DNA of 64,000 nucleotides from an uncultured Paracoccaceae bacterium (lineage in GTDB: Bacteria > Pseudomonadota > Alphaproteobacteria > Rhodobacterales > Rhodobacteraceae): positions 62,001 through 126,000 of the forward strand of contig CALMSR010000017.1 in assembly GCA_937872465.1 (NCBI GenBank), in the 5' to 3' direction. The position numbers and the translations under genes are program-made. The notes below the pieces were generated by a model that ran no database searches, was not told the DNA's origin, and was given only the letters and a program-made list of their open reading frames with translations. Positions 10,006 through 18,178 of the stretch are shown here, piece by piece; position 1 is the stretch's first letter; every line of letters starts with the position of its first letter.

Positions 10006-10508
10006 GGACCGACCGATCGGAGGGAATCGCCGGCCGGAGGGTGTCCCGGAGAGCGTGCGCGCGCGCACGGGTCGTAACTGTCTAAAATATAAGGTGTATT
10101 TCCGGCGTTAACTTTTGGCCGCCGGCGGGCAGTGCCTCGAGGGCCGGGTCTTGCCCCTGAGATCCGAGCCGGCGCCGTCGCCCCGGGTGCAACGGGAATT
10201 GACGGCGAGGCCGCTGGTATCAGACTTCTCCGGGTGATCGCTTCGGACCGGCGCCCGGCGCCCGTGGCGGCGCTGCTTTCTCTTCGCGGATTTGGCAGGT
10301 GACAAATCCGTGCGCGCCTGCCTGCCCCCGGCAGGCGCGACGAGCGCGCCCGCCAGGCATGCGCGCGCGGATTGCCCGGCGACGGTGCAGCACGACCCCC
10401 CTCGACCTTCGCGCTCGCGCGCTGCGGCCGACGAACCGGCGCGAGGCAGTGCCTCGCTGGTGCCGGTTCGGAATATCCCCTGGCCGATCGATCTAGCCTT
10501 ATGTCGTA
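10006..10508. other. 503-bp intergenic region between convergent genes, with several hairpins
   Basis: No convincing gene on either strand. An AT-rich patch (about 10078-10115) follows ppsA. Inverted repeats are CGGATTTG/CAAATCCG at 10287-10310 (8-bp stem), GCCTGCC/GGCAGGC at 10320-10336 (7-bp stem, 3-nt loop) and a nested structure at 10435-10468. In the last, AACCGGC/GCCGGTT encloses GCGAGGCA-G-TGCCTCGC. The ppsA and patatin genes end on either side, so some of these may be termination or mRNA-stabilising structures; a structured RNA cannot be excluded. Confidence 0.4.
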
Positions 10509-11576
10509 TCAGACGGTCGCGCCTTCGGAGGTGAACATGCCCCGGAGGTCCACCGAGGATCGCCGGCCGATGTGCCGCAGGTTGCGGGCGAGAAACCCGT
10601 CCATGGCCGCGCGTCCGGCGTCCTTGAGCTGCAGCAGCAGCGCCCGGTTCGGCGTCATCTTCGAGGCGATGCCGAGCTGGGTCATCAGCGCGTCGTCGCT
10701 CACGGAATGGACGTGGTTGCGCTTCATCGCGCCCTCGGCGATGATCCCGCGTTCGATCAGCCGGTTGACGAAATCGATGTTGCGCAATTCGCGCAGCAGC
10801 GAAGCGTTGAAGCTGATCTCGTTGATGCGGTTCAGGATCTCCTGGGAGCTTCGCGGCAATTCCTCCCGATGGATCGGGTTGATGTGCACGATGACGATGT
10901 CGGGGCATTTCGTGCGATAGAACAGCGGATAGAGCGCGGGGTTGCCCATGTAGCCGCCGTCCCAATAGGCCTCGCGCCGCCCGGTGCGGTGATCGTCGAT
11001 CTCGATGGCCTGGTAGAGCGTCGGCAGGCAGGCGGAGGCGAGGATCGCGTCGGTGGTGATCTCCTTGCCCTGGAACACCCGCGGCTTGCCGTTGCGCACG
11101 TTGGTCGCGGTCACGAAGAGCTTCGGCCCGCCGGTCGCGCAGACGTTCTCGTAATCGAGCAGGTCGTCGACGATGCTGCGCAGCGGGTGGTAGTTCACGG
11201 GATTGAACTGGTAGGGCGAGAGCACCCGGGTGATCGCTTCCGAGGCGAGGGCGGCGGGGCTGAGCTCGAGCGCCCTGGCGATGAGCGAAGGCGAGGGCGA
11301 GACGGCGCGCAGCCAGTCCATGATGGCGTCGGACATGAAGCCGTCGAGGCCCGCGATCCGCAGCCAGAAGCGCGCGAGCGCGTCCCGCGCCCCGGCATTG
11401 CCGCCGGTCATCCAGCCGTGCTTCAGCGCGGCGGCGTTCATGGCGCCGGCCGAGGTGGCGCTGATCCCCTCGATCTCGATGTCCTCGTCCTCGAGCAGCC
11501 GGTCGAGCGCGCCCCAGGTGAAGGCGCCATGGGCGCCGCCGCCCTGGAGCGCGAGATTGACGACGCGCCGGGTCAA
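10509..11576 (-). CDS. patatin-like phospholipase/hydrolase with C-terminal DUF3734-type region
   Basis: 355 aa. The oxyanion glycine motif is at residues 12-17 (GGGAHG). The nucleophile elbow at 40-44 reads A-T-S-A-G, so Ser42 is the likely nucleophile; the first position, usually Gly in GxSxG, is Ala here. The dyad Asp is in YWDGGYMGNP. The long C-terminal part (NRINEISFNASLLRELRNIDF... RNHVHSVSDD) fits DUF3734. The start is inferred as TTG at 11576, which overlaps the bdhA stop in TTGA, because the motif-bearing N-terminus begins there. Coupling to 3-hydroxybutyrate dehydrogenase suggests lipid or polyhydroxybutyrate turnover, which is unproven. Confidence 0.85.
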   Translation of the reverse strand: MTRRVVNLALQGGGAHGAFTWGALDRLLEDEDIEIEGISATSAGAMNAAALKHGWMTGGNAGARDALARFWLRIAGLDGFMSDAIMDWLRAVSPSPSLIARALELSPAALASEAITRVLSPYQFNPVNYHPLRSIVDDLLDYENVCATGGPKLFVTATNVRNGKPRVFQGKEITTDAILASACLPTLYQAIEIDDHRTGRREAYWDGGYMGNPALYPLFYRTKCPDIVIVHINPIHREELPRSSQEILNRINEISFNASLLRELRNIDFVNRLIERGIIAEGAMKRNHVHSVSDDALMTQLGIASKMTPNRALLLQLKDAGRAAMDGFLARNLRHIGRRSSVDLRGMFTSEGATV

Positions 11577-12358
11577 AGCGCGGTCCAGCCGCCGTCGACG
11601 GAGAGCGTCGTGCCGGTGATCTGCTCGGCGGCGGCGGAGCAGAGGAAGGCGACGCAGCCGCCGATCTGGGCGGTGGTGGCGAATTGCTTGGAGGGCTGGC
11701 GCTCCAGGAGCACCTCGCGGATCACCGTCTCGCGATCCATGCCGTATTTCTTCATCGTGTCGGGGATCTGCGCCTCGACCAGCGGCGTCAGCACGTATCC
11801 CGGGCAGATCGCATTCGCGGTGATCGGCTCTTCGGCAGTCTCCAGTGCCGCGACCTTGGTGAGCCCCACGAGCCCGTGCTTGGCCGCGACATAGGCCGAT
11901 TTGAACGGCGAGGCGGTGAGCCCGTGCGCGGAGGCGATGTTGACGATCCGGCCCCAGCCCTGGGCCCGCATCAGCGGCAGCGCCGCCGCCGTGGTGTGGA
12001 AGGCCGAGCTGAGGTTGATCGCGATGATGGCGTTCCATTTCTCGACCGGGAATTCGTCGATCCCGGCGACAAACTGGATCCCGGCGTTGTTCACGAGGAT
12101 GTCGAGCGATCCCATCGCCTCCCTGGCCTTGGCCACGAGGCTGCGGCAGGCCTCGCCGTTCGACATGTCCGCCGCGACATAGACCGCGCGCACCTTGTGC
12201 TCGGCGGCGATTCGCTCCGCGAGCGCGTGATCCTCCGGATTGTCGGTGAACGAGTTCAGCACGACGTCGCTGCCAAGCCGGGCCAGTTCCTCGGCGATGC
12301 CGAGTCCGATCCCCGAGTTCGAGCCGGTGATGACGGCCGTCTTGCCTGCCAGAGTCAT
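11573..12358 (-). CDS. bdhA: 3-hydroxybutyrate dehydrogenase (SDR family)
   Basis: 261 aa, classical short-chain dehydrogenase. The NAD-binding TGSNSGIG is at residues 11-18, NNAG at 90-93, catalytic Ser143, and Y156-x-x-x-K160 (YVAAK). The LVNNAGIQFVAGIDEFPVEKW segment and the C-terminal SVDGGWTAL are characteristic of D-3-hydroxybutyrate dehydrogenase, which oxidises 3-hydroxybutyrate to acetoacetate with NAD. GAGAGGAG precedes the ATG. The stop overlaps the patatin start by 4 bp, so the pair forms an operon. Confidence 0.93.
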   Translation of the reverse strand: MTLAGKTAVITGSNSGIGLGIAEELARLGSDVVLNSFTDNPEDHALAERIAAEHKVRAVYVAADMSNGEACRSLVAKAREAMGSLDILVNNAGIQFVAGIDEFPVEKWNAIIAINLSSAFHTTAAALPLMRAQGWGRIVNIASAHGLTASPFKSAYVAAKHGLVGLTKVAALETAEEPITANAICPGYVLTPLVEAQIPDTMKKYGMDRETVIREVLLERQPSKQFATTAQIGGCVAFLCSAAAEQITGTTLSVDGGWTAL

Positions 12359-12474
12359 GGGTCCGACGCTCCTCTCAAATGCTTTTCACGAGCCGGAGTC
12401 TATATGTTGCGCGTGCGAATAGGAATGCCCGCCGCAGGGCGGTGCCCGGTCGATCGGGGAGGGTCCGGATGCCC

Positions 12475-12503
12475 AAAAAAAGACGCCCTCCGAGGAGGGC
12501 GTC
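12475..12503 (-). terminator. intrinsic terminator (minus strand)
   Basis: Read on the minus strand, GACGCCCTCC-TC-GGAGGGCGTC forms a 10-bp stem (12503-12482) followed by seven T residues (12481-12475). This is the clearest Rho-independent terminator in the window. No minus-strand protein gene lies immediately upstream, so it most likely ends the small RNA at 12550-12475. Confidence 0.85.
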
Positions 12504-12550
12504 AAGTCGTTGAGGCAGGTTTCATACAGGCAAGAAACCTATCGAGCAGT
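12475..12550 (-). ncRNA. candidate two-hairpin small RNA, about 76 nt
   Basis: A promoter (12580-12585 and 12557-12562) predicts a start near 12550, and the strong terminator at 12475-12503 sets the end. The predicted RNA folds as AGGUUUC/GAAACCU (12540-12534 with 12523-12517, 10-nt loop) followed by the terminator stem. It lies antisense to, and just upstream of, the family-5 peptide-binding gene and upstream of bdhA. It carries CCUCC, which could pair with Shine-Dalgarno sequences, but in this fold that stretch is in the stem. No known sRNA family is claimed. A 7-codon frame inside it has no ribosome site. Confidence 0.65.
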
Positions 12551-12556
12551 GGAACC

Positions 12557-12585
12557 CTTATACGAAATCAATGGTCTATCGCCAA
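12557..12585 (-). promoter_or_regulatory. sigma-70-type promoter for the small RNA
   Basis: On the minus strand, TTGGCG (12585-12580), a 17-bp spacer and TATAAG (12562-12557) make a well-spaced promoter. It sits 54 bp upstream of the terminator stem on the same strand, and no minus-strand CDS lies between them. Confidence 0.65.
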
Positions 12586-12664
12586 GACAAAAATTGGTGG
12601 TGCGGGGGCGGTGCGGGGCCGCTAGAGTGCCCGAAAGCCAATCAACCTCTGGGATGTGACGCAA

Positions 12665-14464
12665 ATGACACGCATGATCGGGCGGGTCGTGGCGGGGTTT
12701 CTGGCGCTGGTGCTGGGGACGACCCTCGCCGCGGCGGAGCCGTCTCACGGCATAGCTATGTATGGCGATCCGTCGCTTCCACCGGATTTTGTGTCGCTGC
12801 CTTACGCGAATCCCGATGCGCCGAAGGGCGGGACGATCGTTTTCGGCGAGACCGGCGGATTTGACTCGCTTAATCCCTATATTCTGAAGGGCCGGGCGCC
12901 CTGGGGCATCCAGTCCCATGTTTTCGAGACGCTGATGGCGCGAAACTGGGACGAGCCCTTCTCGCTCTACGGGCTGCTCGCCGAATCGATCGAGACGGGT
13001 CCGGAGCGGGAATGGGTGGCCTTCACCCTGCGGCCGGAGGCGAAATTCTCCGACGGCAGCCCGGTGACGGTCGAGGACGTGATCTGGTCCATGGAGACAC
13101 TGGCCGAAGAAGGTCAGCCAAGATACCGCAACGCCTGGGAAAAGGTCCGCAGCATCGAGCAGACCGGCGAGCGGTCCTTCCGGCTGGACTTCAGCGAGCC
13201 CGACAGCGAATTGCCGCTGATCATCGGCCTGCGCCCGATTCTCAAGAAGGCCGATTGGGAGGGCGTGGATTTCGCGCAGAGCAGCCTGCGCGTGCCCACC
13301 GGCTCCGGCCCCTATAGGATCGGCGCCTTCGAGCCCGGCCGCTACATCCGCTTCGAGCGGAATCCGGAGTATTGGGGCCGCGACCTGCCGATCAACCGCG
13401 GGCTGAACAACTTCGACACCATCCGCTACGATTATTTCGTCGATTCCGGGGTGCTCTTCCAGGCCTTCACGGCCGGCGCGCTCTCGGTCTACCGCGAATC
13501 GAGCCCGGCGCGCTGGGCGAGCGAGTTCGGCTTCCCGGCGGTGACCTCGGGTGCGGTCGTCAAGGCCGAGATCCCGCATGGACGGCCCTCGGGGATGGAG
13601 GGATTCGTCTTCAACCTGCGCCGTCCGGTCTTCGAGGACTGGCGGGTGCGCGACGCGCTGCTCCATGCCTTCAACTTCGAATTCGTCAACCGGACGCTGA
13701 ACGGCGGCGCCTTCCCGCGCCGGACGAGCTATTTCGCCAATTCGGAACTGGCGATGGGCGAGGGGCCGGCGGAGGGGCGGGTGCGCGCGCTGCTCGAGCC
13801 CTTCGCGGACAGCCTGCTGCCCGATGCGCTCGAGGCCTATGCGCTTCCCGCCTCCGACGGCTCGCCGCGCAACCGCTCCAACATGCGCCGGGCGGCGCAG
13901 CTGCTGGCCGAGGCCGGCTGGACGGTGCAGGAGGGCGTGCTGCGCGACGCCTCCGGCGCGCCCTTCGCCTTCGACATCCTGCTGATGAACGGACAGGACG
14001 AGGCGGTGACCAATGTCTTCGTGGATGCGCTGCGCCAGCTCGGCATCCAGGTCGGCGTCCAGTTGGTCGACCAGGCCCAGTACAACGAGCGCCGCAACGA
14101 CTACGACTACGACATGATGATCAACACCTGGAACATGTCGCTCTCGCCCGGCAACGAGCAGATGCTCTACTGGGGCAGCGCCGGCGTCACCGAGCCCGGC
14201 ACCCGCAACTACATGGGGGTGGCGAGCCCGGCGGCGGAGGCGATGATCGCCCATATGCTCGAGACCCGCGACGAGGCGGAATTCGTGGCCGCGGTCCGGG
14301 CGCTCGACCGGGTGCTGACCACGGGGCGCTACGTGATCCCCTTCGGCTTCCCGGACGTCAGCTACGTCGCCTACAAGGCCGACCTGCGCCACCCCGAGGT
14401 GCTGCCGGTCTACGGTGACTGGATCGGCTGGCTGCCAGAGGTCTGGTGGCAGGAGCCGGGCTGA
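12665..14464 (+). CDS. extracellular peptide-binding protein, family 5 (YejA-like)
   Basis: 599 aa, exported. The signal peptide ends near residue 24 (LGTTLAAAEPS). Family-5 features: HGIAMYGDPSLPPDF and a LPYANPDAPKGG opening typical of the YejA/microcin-C group, then FSDGSPVTVEDVIWS, VPTGSGPYRIGAF and DYDMMINTWNMSLSPGNEQ. These proteins deliver oligopeptides to an ABC importer. No yejB, yejE or yejF permease or ATPase gene is nearby. An in-frame GTG at 12656 is an alternative start; ATG 12665 with GGGA at 12651-12654 is preferred. The candidate small RNA runs divergently upstream. Confidence 0.9.
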   Translation: MTRMIGRVVAGFLALVLGTTLAAAEPSHGIAMYGDPSLPPDFVSLPYANPDAPKGGTIVFGETGGFDSLNPYILKGRAPWGIQSHVFETLMARNWDEPFSLYGLLAESIETGPEREWVAFTLRPEAKFSDGSPVTVEDVIWSMETLAEEGQPRYRNAWEKVRSIEQTGERSFRLDFSEPDSELPLIIGLRPILKKADWEGVDFAQSSLRVPTGSGPYRIGAFEPGRYIRFERNPEYWGRDLPINRGLNNFDTIRYDYFVDSGVLFQAFTAGALSVYRESSPARWASEFGFPAVTSGAVVKAEIPHGRPSGMEGFVFNLRRPVFEDWRVRDALLHAFNFEFVNRTLNGGAFPRRTSYFANSELAMGEGPAEGRVRALLEPFADSLLPDALEAYALPASDGSPRNRSNMRRAAQLLAEAGWTVQEGVLRDASGAPFAFDILLMNGQDEAVTNVFVDALRQLGIQVGVQLVDQAQYNERRNDYDYDMMINTWNMSLSPGNEQMLYWGSAGVTEPGTRNYMGVASPAAEAMIAHMLETRDEAEFVAAVRALDRVLTTGRYVIPFGFPDVSYVAYKADLRHPEVLPVYGDWIGWLPEVWWQEPG

Positions 14465-14497
14465 GCGCCGGCGCGCGGCCTCCAACGGTTCGATATC

Positions 14498-14526
14498 GAA
14501 ATGAATCCTCCGTGGAGGTTCATTTC
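14498..14526. terminator. bidirectional hairpin between peptide-binding gene and sqdC
   Basis: GAAATGAA(T)CCTCC-GT-GGAGGTTCATTTC gives a 13-bp stem with one bulge, placed where two convergent genes end. The sqdC stop codon (14522-14520) lies inside the stem. There is no U-run, so it may act as a shared weak terminator or 3'-end barrier. Confidence 0.55.
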
Positions 14527-15314
14527 CCGCCGAAGCTTTCGGCCAGGAAGGCTTCGAGCCGCGGGAGGCCGCCGGGGCGCCAGCCGAGGGCGCGCAGGCG
14601 GTCGGTGGCCATGAGGCCGGGCGGCGGGCCTTCGGCGCGCGGCGGCGGCGGATGCGGGCAGCCGGTCAGGGCCCGGACGCGGGCGATGAGCTCGTGGCGG
14701 TCGAGCAGGATGTCGGAGGCGTTGAAGGCGCCGGTCTCGCGCCTGTCGAGCAGGAGCAGAACCGCGGCGGCGAGGTCGGCGCCGTGCAGCTCCGTGGCGA
14801 GCCGCGGCGCGATGCCTTCGCCGCGCAGATAGGCGGCGAAGAGCGGCCGCCACTTGTCGCCGCCATAGACGCCGGTGGCGCGCAGGCTCGCCCCGCGCGG
14901 ACCGAGCGCGCGCTCGGCCTCGAGCTTGACGCGGCCATAGAGCGAATCGGGGGCAGGCGCATCGGTCTCGCGCAGGGTCTCGCCCCGGCGCTGGTCGCCG
15001 TAGACCGCCCGGGACGAGAGGAAGACGATGCGGGCGGGGCCGGCCGCGTCAAAAAGCCGCAGGCTGCCGTCGAGGTTCAGCCGGCGGAAGCCCTCGGGAT
15101 CCGCGCCCTCGCCGCCGCGATAGGCGCCGGGGACATGGGCGAGCGCGAGATGGACGAGCGCATCGGCGGCGGGCAGGCGCGGGGCGGGGTCGGCGAGGGT
15201 CCAGGGTAGGTCGCCGCTGCGGCCGAGCCTGGTGACGCGGTGGCCGGCGGCGGCGAGCGCGGGGACGACGAAGCGGCCGACCGTTCCGGTGGCGCCGGTG
15301 ACGAGCACATGCAT
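14520..15314 (-). CDS. sqdC: SqdC, NAD(P)-epimerase-like protein of sulfolipid synthesis
   Basis: 264 aa, extended SDR fold. The nucleotide motif TGATGTVG is at residues 7-14, FLSSRAVYGDQ follows, and YGRVK supplies Tyr and Lys of the catalytic site. Third gene of an sqdB-sqdD-sqdC series in the order described for Rhodobacter sphaeroides. There, loss of sqdC disturbs sulfoquinovosyl diacylglycerol formation and causes a sulfoquinovosyl-dihydroxyacetone to accumulate. ATG at 15314 overlaps the sqdD stop (ATGA). The name rests mainly on gene order; by sequence alone it is a generic NAD-dependent epimerase/dehydratase. Confidence 0.82.
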   Translation of the reverse strand: MHVLVTGATGTVGRFVVPALAAAGHRVTRLGRSGDLPWTLADPAPRLPAADALVHLALAHVPGAYRGGEGADPEGFRRLNLDGSLRLFDAAGPARIVFLSSRAVYGDQRRGETLRETDAPAPDSLYGRVKLEAERALGPRGASLRATGVYGGDKWRPLFAAYLRGEGIAPRLATELHGADLAAAVLLLLDRRETGAFNASDILLDRHELIARVRALTGCPHPPPPRAEGPPPGLMATDRLRALGWRPGGLPRLEAFLAESFGGK

Positions 15315-16138
15315 CAGGGGTCGGGCAGCTCGGGCAGGGCCGCGTCGTCGTGGAAGGCGCGCCAGAGCGCGATCAGGGGCGCGAGCCGCGCGGCCTTGGG
15401 GTTGGCCGGATCCCAGGGCTTCTCGTACTGGAAATGCAGGATGCGGATCAGCCGCCAGTCCCAGAGCTCGGGCAGGTTCAGCCAGACGTATTGCAGCAGG
15501 TTGTCATAGACCGGCAGCCCCTGCCATTCGGGGAAGAACGCCTCGAGGAAGGTCTGGTCGGTGCGCTTCCAGAAGGCGCCGGGCGCGTCGAGCCGGGCGA
15601 GCATGGCCGCAAAGGTGGCCGGGGAGGGGCGGGCGGCGAAGACGCCCGAATTGAGGCGGCGGAAGTCCGCGAGACTCGCGTAGACATTCGGGGCGGCGGA
15701 GAATTCCGGATAGTGGAAGAGCCGGTCCACGGGACGCAGCACGATGGCGTCGGCGTCGATGAAGACGGCGCGCTCGTAGGGCAGCTGCCAGAGCCGGAGC
15801 TTGACGAAATTGTCGAGCGGCGTGTGGAAGGCCGGTTTCCCGCCCTTGGTGAAGGGGTTGCGCCCGTGGATCTCGGACCGCGCATGCGCCGCATCGAAGG
15901 CCTCCGAGGTCGGCAGGAGGTCGCAGGCCGCGAGCCGCGCGCCCAGGGCGGCGAGCCCGGCCAGCGCCCCGGCCCCGATACCCCCGGTATGGAGCACCAC
16001 GATGTCGGCGGCCGTTCCCGTGCGCCGCAGCGAGCGGATCAGCGCCACCGCCCCGGGAAGGTAGGCGGCATTGGTCACGAGGGTGACGAAGGCGCGGCTT
16101 CCGCCCGGCGGGCGGTCGAGGACCGGCGCGCCTGCCAT
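15314..16138 (-). CDS. sqdD: SqdD, GT8-like glycosyltransferase of sulfolipid synthesis
   Basis: 274 aa. It is a glycogenin-like family 8 transferase: RAFVTLVTNAAYLPGAVALIRSLR at the start, the metal-binding DAD in FIDADAIVLRPVD near residues 138-142, FNSGVF-like RRLNSGVFAARPS, and LLQYVW plus FHF-type HFQYEKPW near the end. It is expected to transfer sulfoquinovose from the UDP sugar to diacylglycerol or a precursor. It lies 12 bp after sqdB and overlaps sqdC by 3 bp, so the three genes form one operon. Membrane association would be peripheral; there is no signal or membrane segment. Confidence 0.88.
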   Translation of the reverse strand: MAGAPVLDRPPGGSRAFVTLVTNAAYLPGAVALIRSLRRTGTAADIVVLHTGGIGAGALAGLAALGARLAACDLLPTSEAFDAAHARSEIHGRNPFTKGGKPAFHTPLDNFVKLRLWQLPYERAVFIDADAIVLRPVDRLFHYPEFSAAPNVYASLADFRRLNSGVFAARPSPATFAAMLARLDAPGAFWKRTDQTFLEAFFPEWQGLPVYDNLLQYVWLNLPELWDWRLIRILHFQYEKPWDPANPKAARLAPLIALWRAFHDDAALPELPDP

Positions 16139-16150
16139 GGTCGCCGCGCC

Positions 16151-17368
16151 TCAGGCCGATCGCAGCCCGCGGTGCTCGGGATCGTGCTCCACGAGGTTCG
16201 CGATCTCGCGGGTCCAGGCCGAGACCGAGGGGATGCGGCTGCGGTCGACGCGATAGGAATAGCGCCGGGCGACATCGACCACCTCGGCGAGAAGGCCCTC
16301 GCGCAGGGTGATGGGGTCGAGCCCGAGCGCGAGGAACCGGTCGTTGCGCACCACCAGCTCGTTCTCGGCGGCTTCCTTGCGCGGGTTGGGCAGCCAGGCG
16401 ATGTCTGCGCCGGTCATCTCGGCGACCAGCTCGGCGAGGTCGCGCACCCGGTGGGTCTCGGTCATCTGGTTGAAGATCCTGACCCGCTCGCCGCGCTTCG
16501 GCGCGTCCTTCAGCGCCAGCTCGATGCAGCGCACCGAATCCTGGATATGGATGAAGGCGCGCGTCTGGCCGCCGGTGCCATGCACGGTCAGCGGGTAGCC
16601 GATGGCGGCCTGGATGAGAAACCGGTTTAAGACCGTCCCGTAATCCCCGTCGTAGTCGAAGCGATTTATCAGCTGCACATGCCGGCGGGTCTGCTCGGTA
16701 TGGGTGCCCCAGACGATGCCCTGGTGCAGGTCGGTGATCCTCAGCCCGTCGTTCTGGGCGTAGAACTGGAACAGGATCTGATCGAGGCTCTTGGTCATGT
16801 GGTAGATCGAGCCGGGACGTGTGGGATAGAGGATCTCCTGGCGCACGGTCTCGCCGCCGAGCGTCTCGATTCCGACCGGCAGGTAGCCCTCGGGGATCGC
16901 CGCGCCGATCGTCGAATAGCCGTAGACCCCCATGGTGCCGAGATGCACCAGATGCGCGTCGAGCTCGACCTCGACCAGCGCGTTCAAGAGGTTGTGGGTG
17001 GCGTTGACGTTGTTGTCGACCGTGTAGCGCTTGTGACGGTCGGATTTCATCGAATAGGGCGCGGCGCGCTGCTCGGCGAAATGGATGATCGCCTCGGGGC
17101 GGTGCTCGCCCAGCCAGGACTTCAGGATCTCGTAGTCGCGGGCGAGGTCGATCAGGTGGAAGCGGATGCGCCGCCCGGTCTCGGCGTGCCAGATGCGGGT
17201 GCGCTCCTGGATCGAATCCATCGGCGTCAGCGACTGGACGCCCAGCTCGGTGTCGATCCAGCGCCGGCTGAGGTTGTCGAGGATATGAATCTCGTGGCCG
17301 AGGTCGCTGAGGTGCAGCGCCGTGGGCCAGCCGACGAATCCGTCGCCGCCGAGGATTGCGATCTTCAT
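16151..17368 (-). CDS. sqdB: UDP-sulfoquinovose synthase
   Basis: 405 aa. It builds UDP-sulfoquinovose from UDP-glucose and sulfite using bound NAD. Diagnostic stretches are ILGGDGFVGWPTALHLS (residues 4-20), DNLSRRWIDTELG, HFAEQRAAPYSM and YHMTK (catalytic Tyr and Lys), with GTMGVYG supplying the Thr. The frame extends 8 codons upstream to 17392, but GGAG at 17379-17376 is spaced for the ATG at 17368. First gene of the sqdBDC operon, which makes the sulfolipid SQDG that can stand in for phospholipid under phosphate limitation. Confidence 0.95.
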   Translation of the reverse strand: MKIAILGGDGFVGWPTALHLSDLGHEIHILDNLSRRWIDTELGVQSLTPMDSIQERTRIWHAETGRRIRFHLIDLARDYEILKSWLGEHRPEAIIHFAEQRAAPYSMKSDRHKRYTVDNNVNATHNLLNALVEVELDAHLVHLGTMGVYGYSTIGAAIPEGYLPVGIETLGGETVRQEILYPTRPGSIYHMTKSLDQILFQFYAQNDGLRITDLHQGIVWGTHTEQTRRHVQLINRFDYDGDYGTVLNRFLIQAAIGYPLTVHGTGGQTRAFIHIQDSVRCIELALKDAPKRGERVRIFNQMTETHRVRDLAELVAEMTGADIAWLPNPRKEAAENELVVRNDRFLALGLDPITLREGLLAEVVDVARRYSYRVDRSRIPSVSAWTREIANLVEHDPEHRGLRSA

Positions 17369-17470
17369 GGCGTCACTCCGATCCCGATGCATTCGCCGAG
17401 ACTTAGCGGGCTTCTGCGACAGTTTATCGACAGCGAGGGGCGGAATCCATGCGCGCCGCGCCCTGCGCGG

Positions 17471-18178
17471 TCAGGCGCCGGCCTTGGCGACCTTCGGCGG
17501 CGCGGTGCCCGCGGCCTGGGGGCGCTCGGGGGGCGAGACCAGCCCCGCCGAGATCACCAGCTTAGCCGCTTCCTCGATGGTCATGTCGAGCGGGACGATG
17601 TCGCGGCGCGGCACCAGCAGCAGGAAGCCGGAGGTCGGGTTCGGCGTCGTGGGCAGGAAGACGCTGATCAGGTCCGGCTCGCCGGTCTTGACCGGGATCT
17701 CGCCGCGCGTCTCGGTCGAGACGAAGGCGATGGCCCAGAGGCCCTTGCGCGGATATTCGATGAGGCAGGCCTGCTGGAAGGAGGTGTTGGTCTGGCTGAA
17801 GATCGTCTCGGCGATCTGCTTCAGCCCGTTGTAGATCGAGCGCACGATGGGCATGCGCTCGACGATGCGCTCGCCGAAATGCAGCACCTGGCGGCCGATG
17901 ATGCCCTTGGCCAGCGCCCCGACGAGGGTGGTGAAGACGAGGAAGACGATCAGCCCGAGGCCGAAGATGTTGCGCCCGAAGACGTTCTCGGGATTGTATC
18001 CGGCCGGGATCAGCGGCACGACCTTGTCGTCGATGAAGCCGATCGTCGCCCAGACGAGATAGATCGTCAGGAACATCGGCAGCACGACGACCAGCCCGGT
18101 CAGGAAATCCCCGCGCAGGCGCTGGATCAGCGTCGGCCTTGGGGGGCGCATTGCACGCCGGATCGGACGCTTGGCCAT
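17471..18178 (-). CDS. DUF502 family membrane protein
   Basis: 235 aa. Two membrane segments, about residues 25-48 (GLVVVLPMFLTIYLVWATIGF) and 70-95 (IFGLGLIVFLVFTTLVGALAKG), are followed by the DUF502 core RMPIVRSIYNGLKQIAETIF, IEYPRKGLWAIAFVSTETRG and VFLPTTPNPTSGFLLLVPRRDI. The tail is a disordered Pro/Ala region. The family is widespread but has no established function. It is 78 bp upstream of sqdB on the same strand and its start faces rpsB across 458 bp that hold repeat copy A. Confidence 0.9.
   Translation of the reverse strand: MAKRPIRRAMRPPRPTLIQRLRGDFLTGLVVVLPMFLTIYLVWATIGFIDDKVVPLIPAGYNPENVFGRNIFGLGLIVFLVFTTLVGALAKGIIGRQVLHFGERIVERMPIVRSIYNGLKQIAETIFSQTNTSFQQACLIEYPRKGLWAIAFVSTETRGEIPVKTGEPDLISVFLPTTPNPTSGFLLLVPRRDIVPLDMTIEEAAKLVISAGLVSPPERPQAAGTAPPKVAKAGA

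Noticed and set aside
12502..12525. Seven-codon frame inside the small RNA candidate, a possible leader peptide
   Set aside because: No ribosome-binding site, no run of regulatory codons, and no gene downstream on that strand to attenuate.
16151..17368. Calling this gene a generic NAD-epimerase
   Set aside because: The sequence carries UDP-sulfoquinovose synthase-specific segments and is followed by sqdD- and sqdC-like genes.
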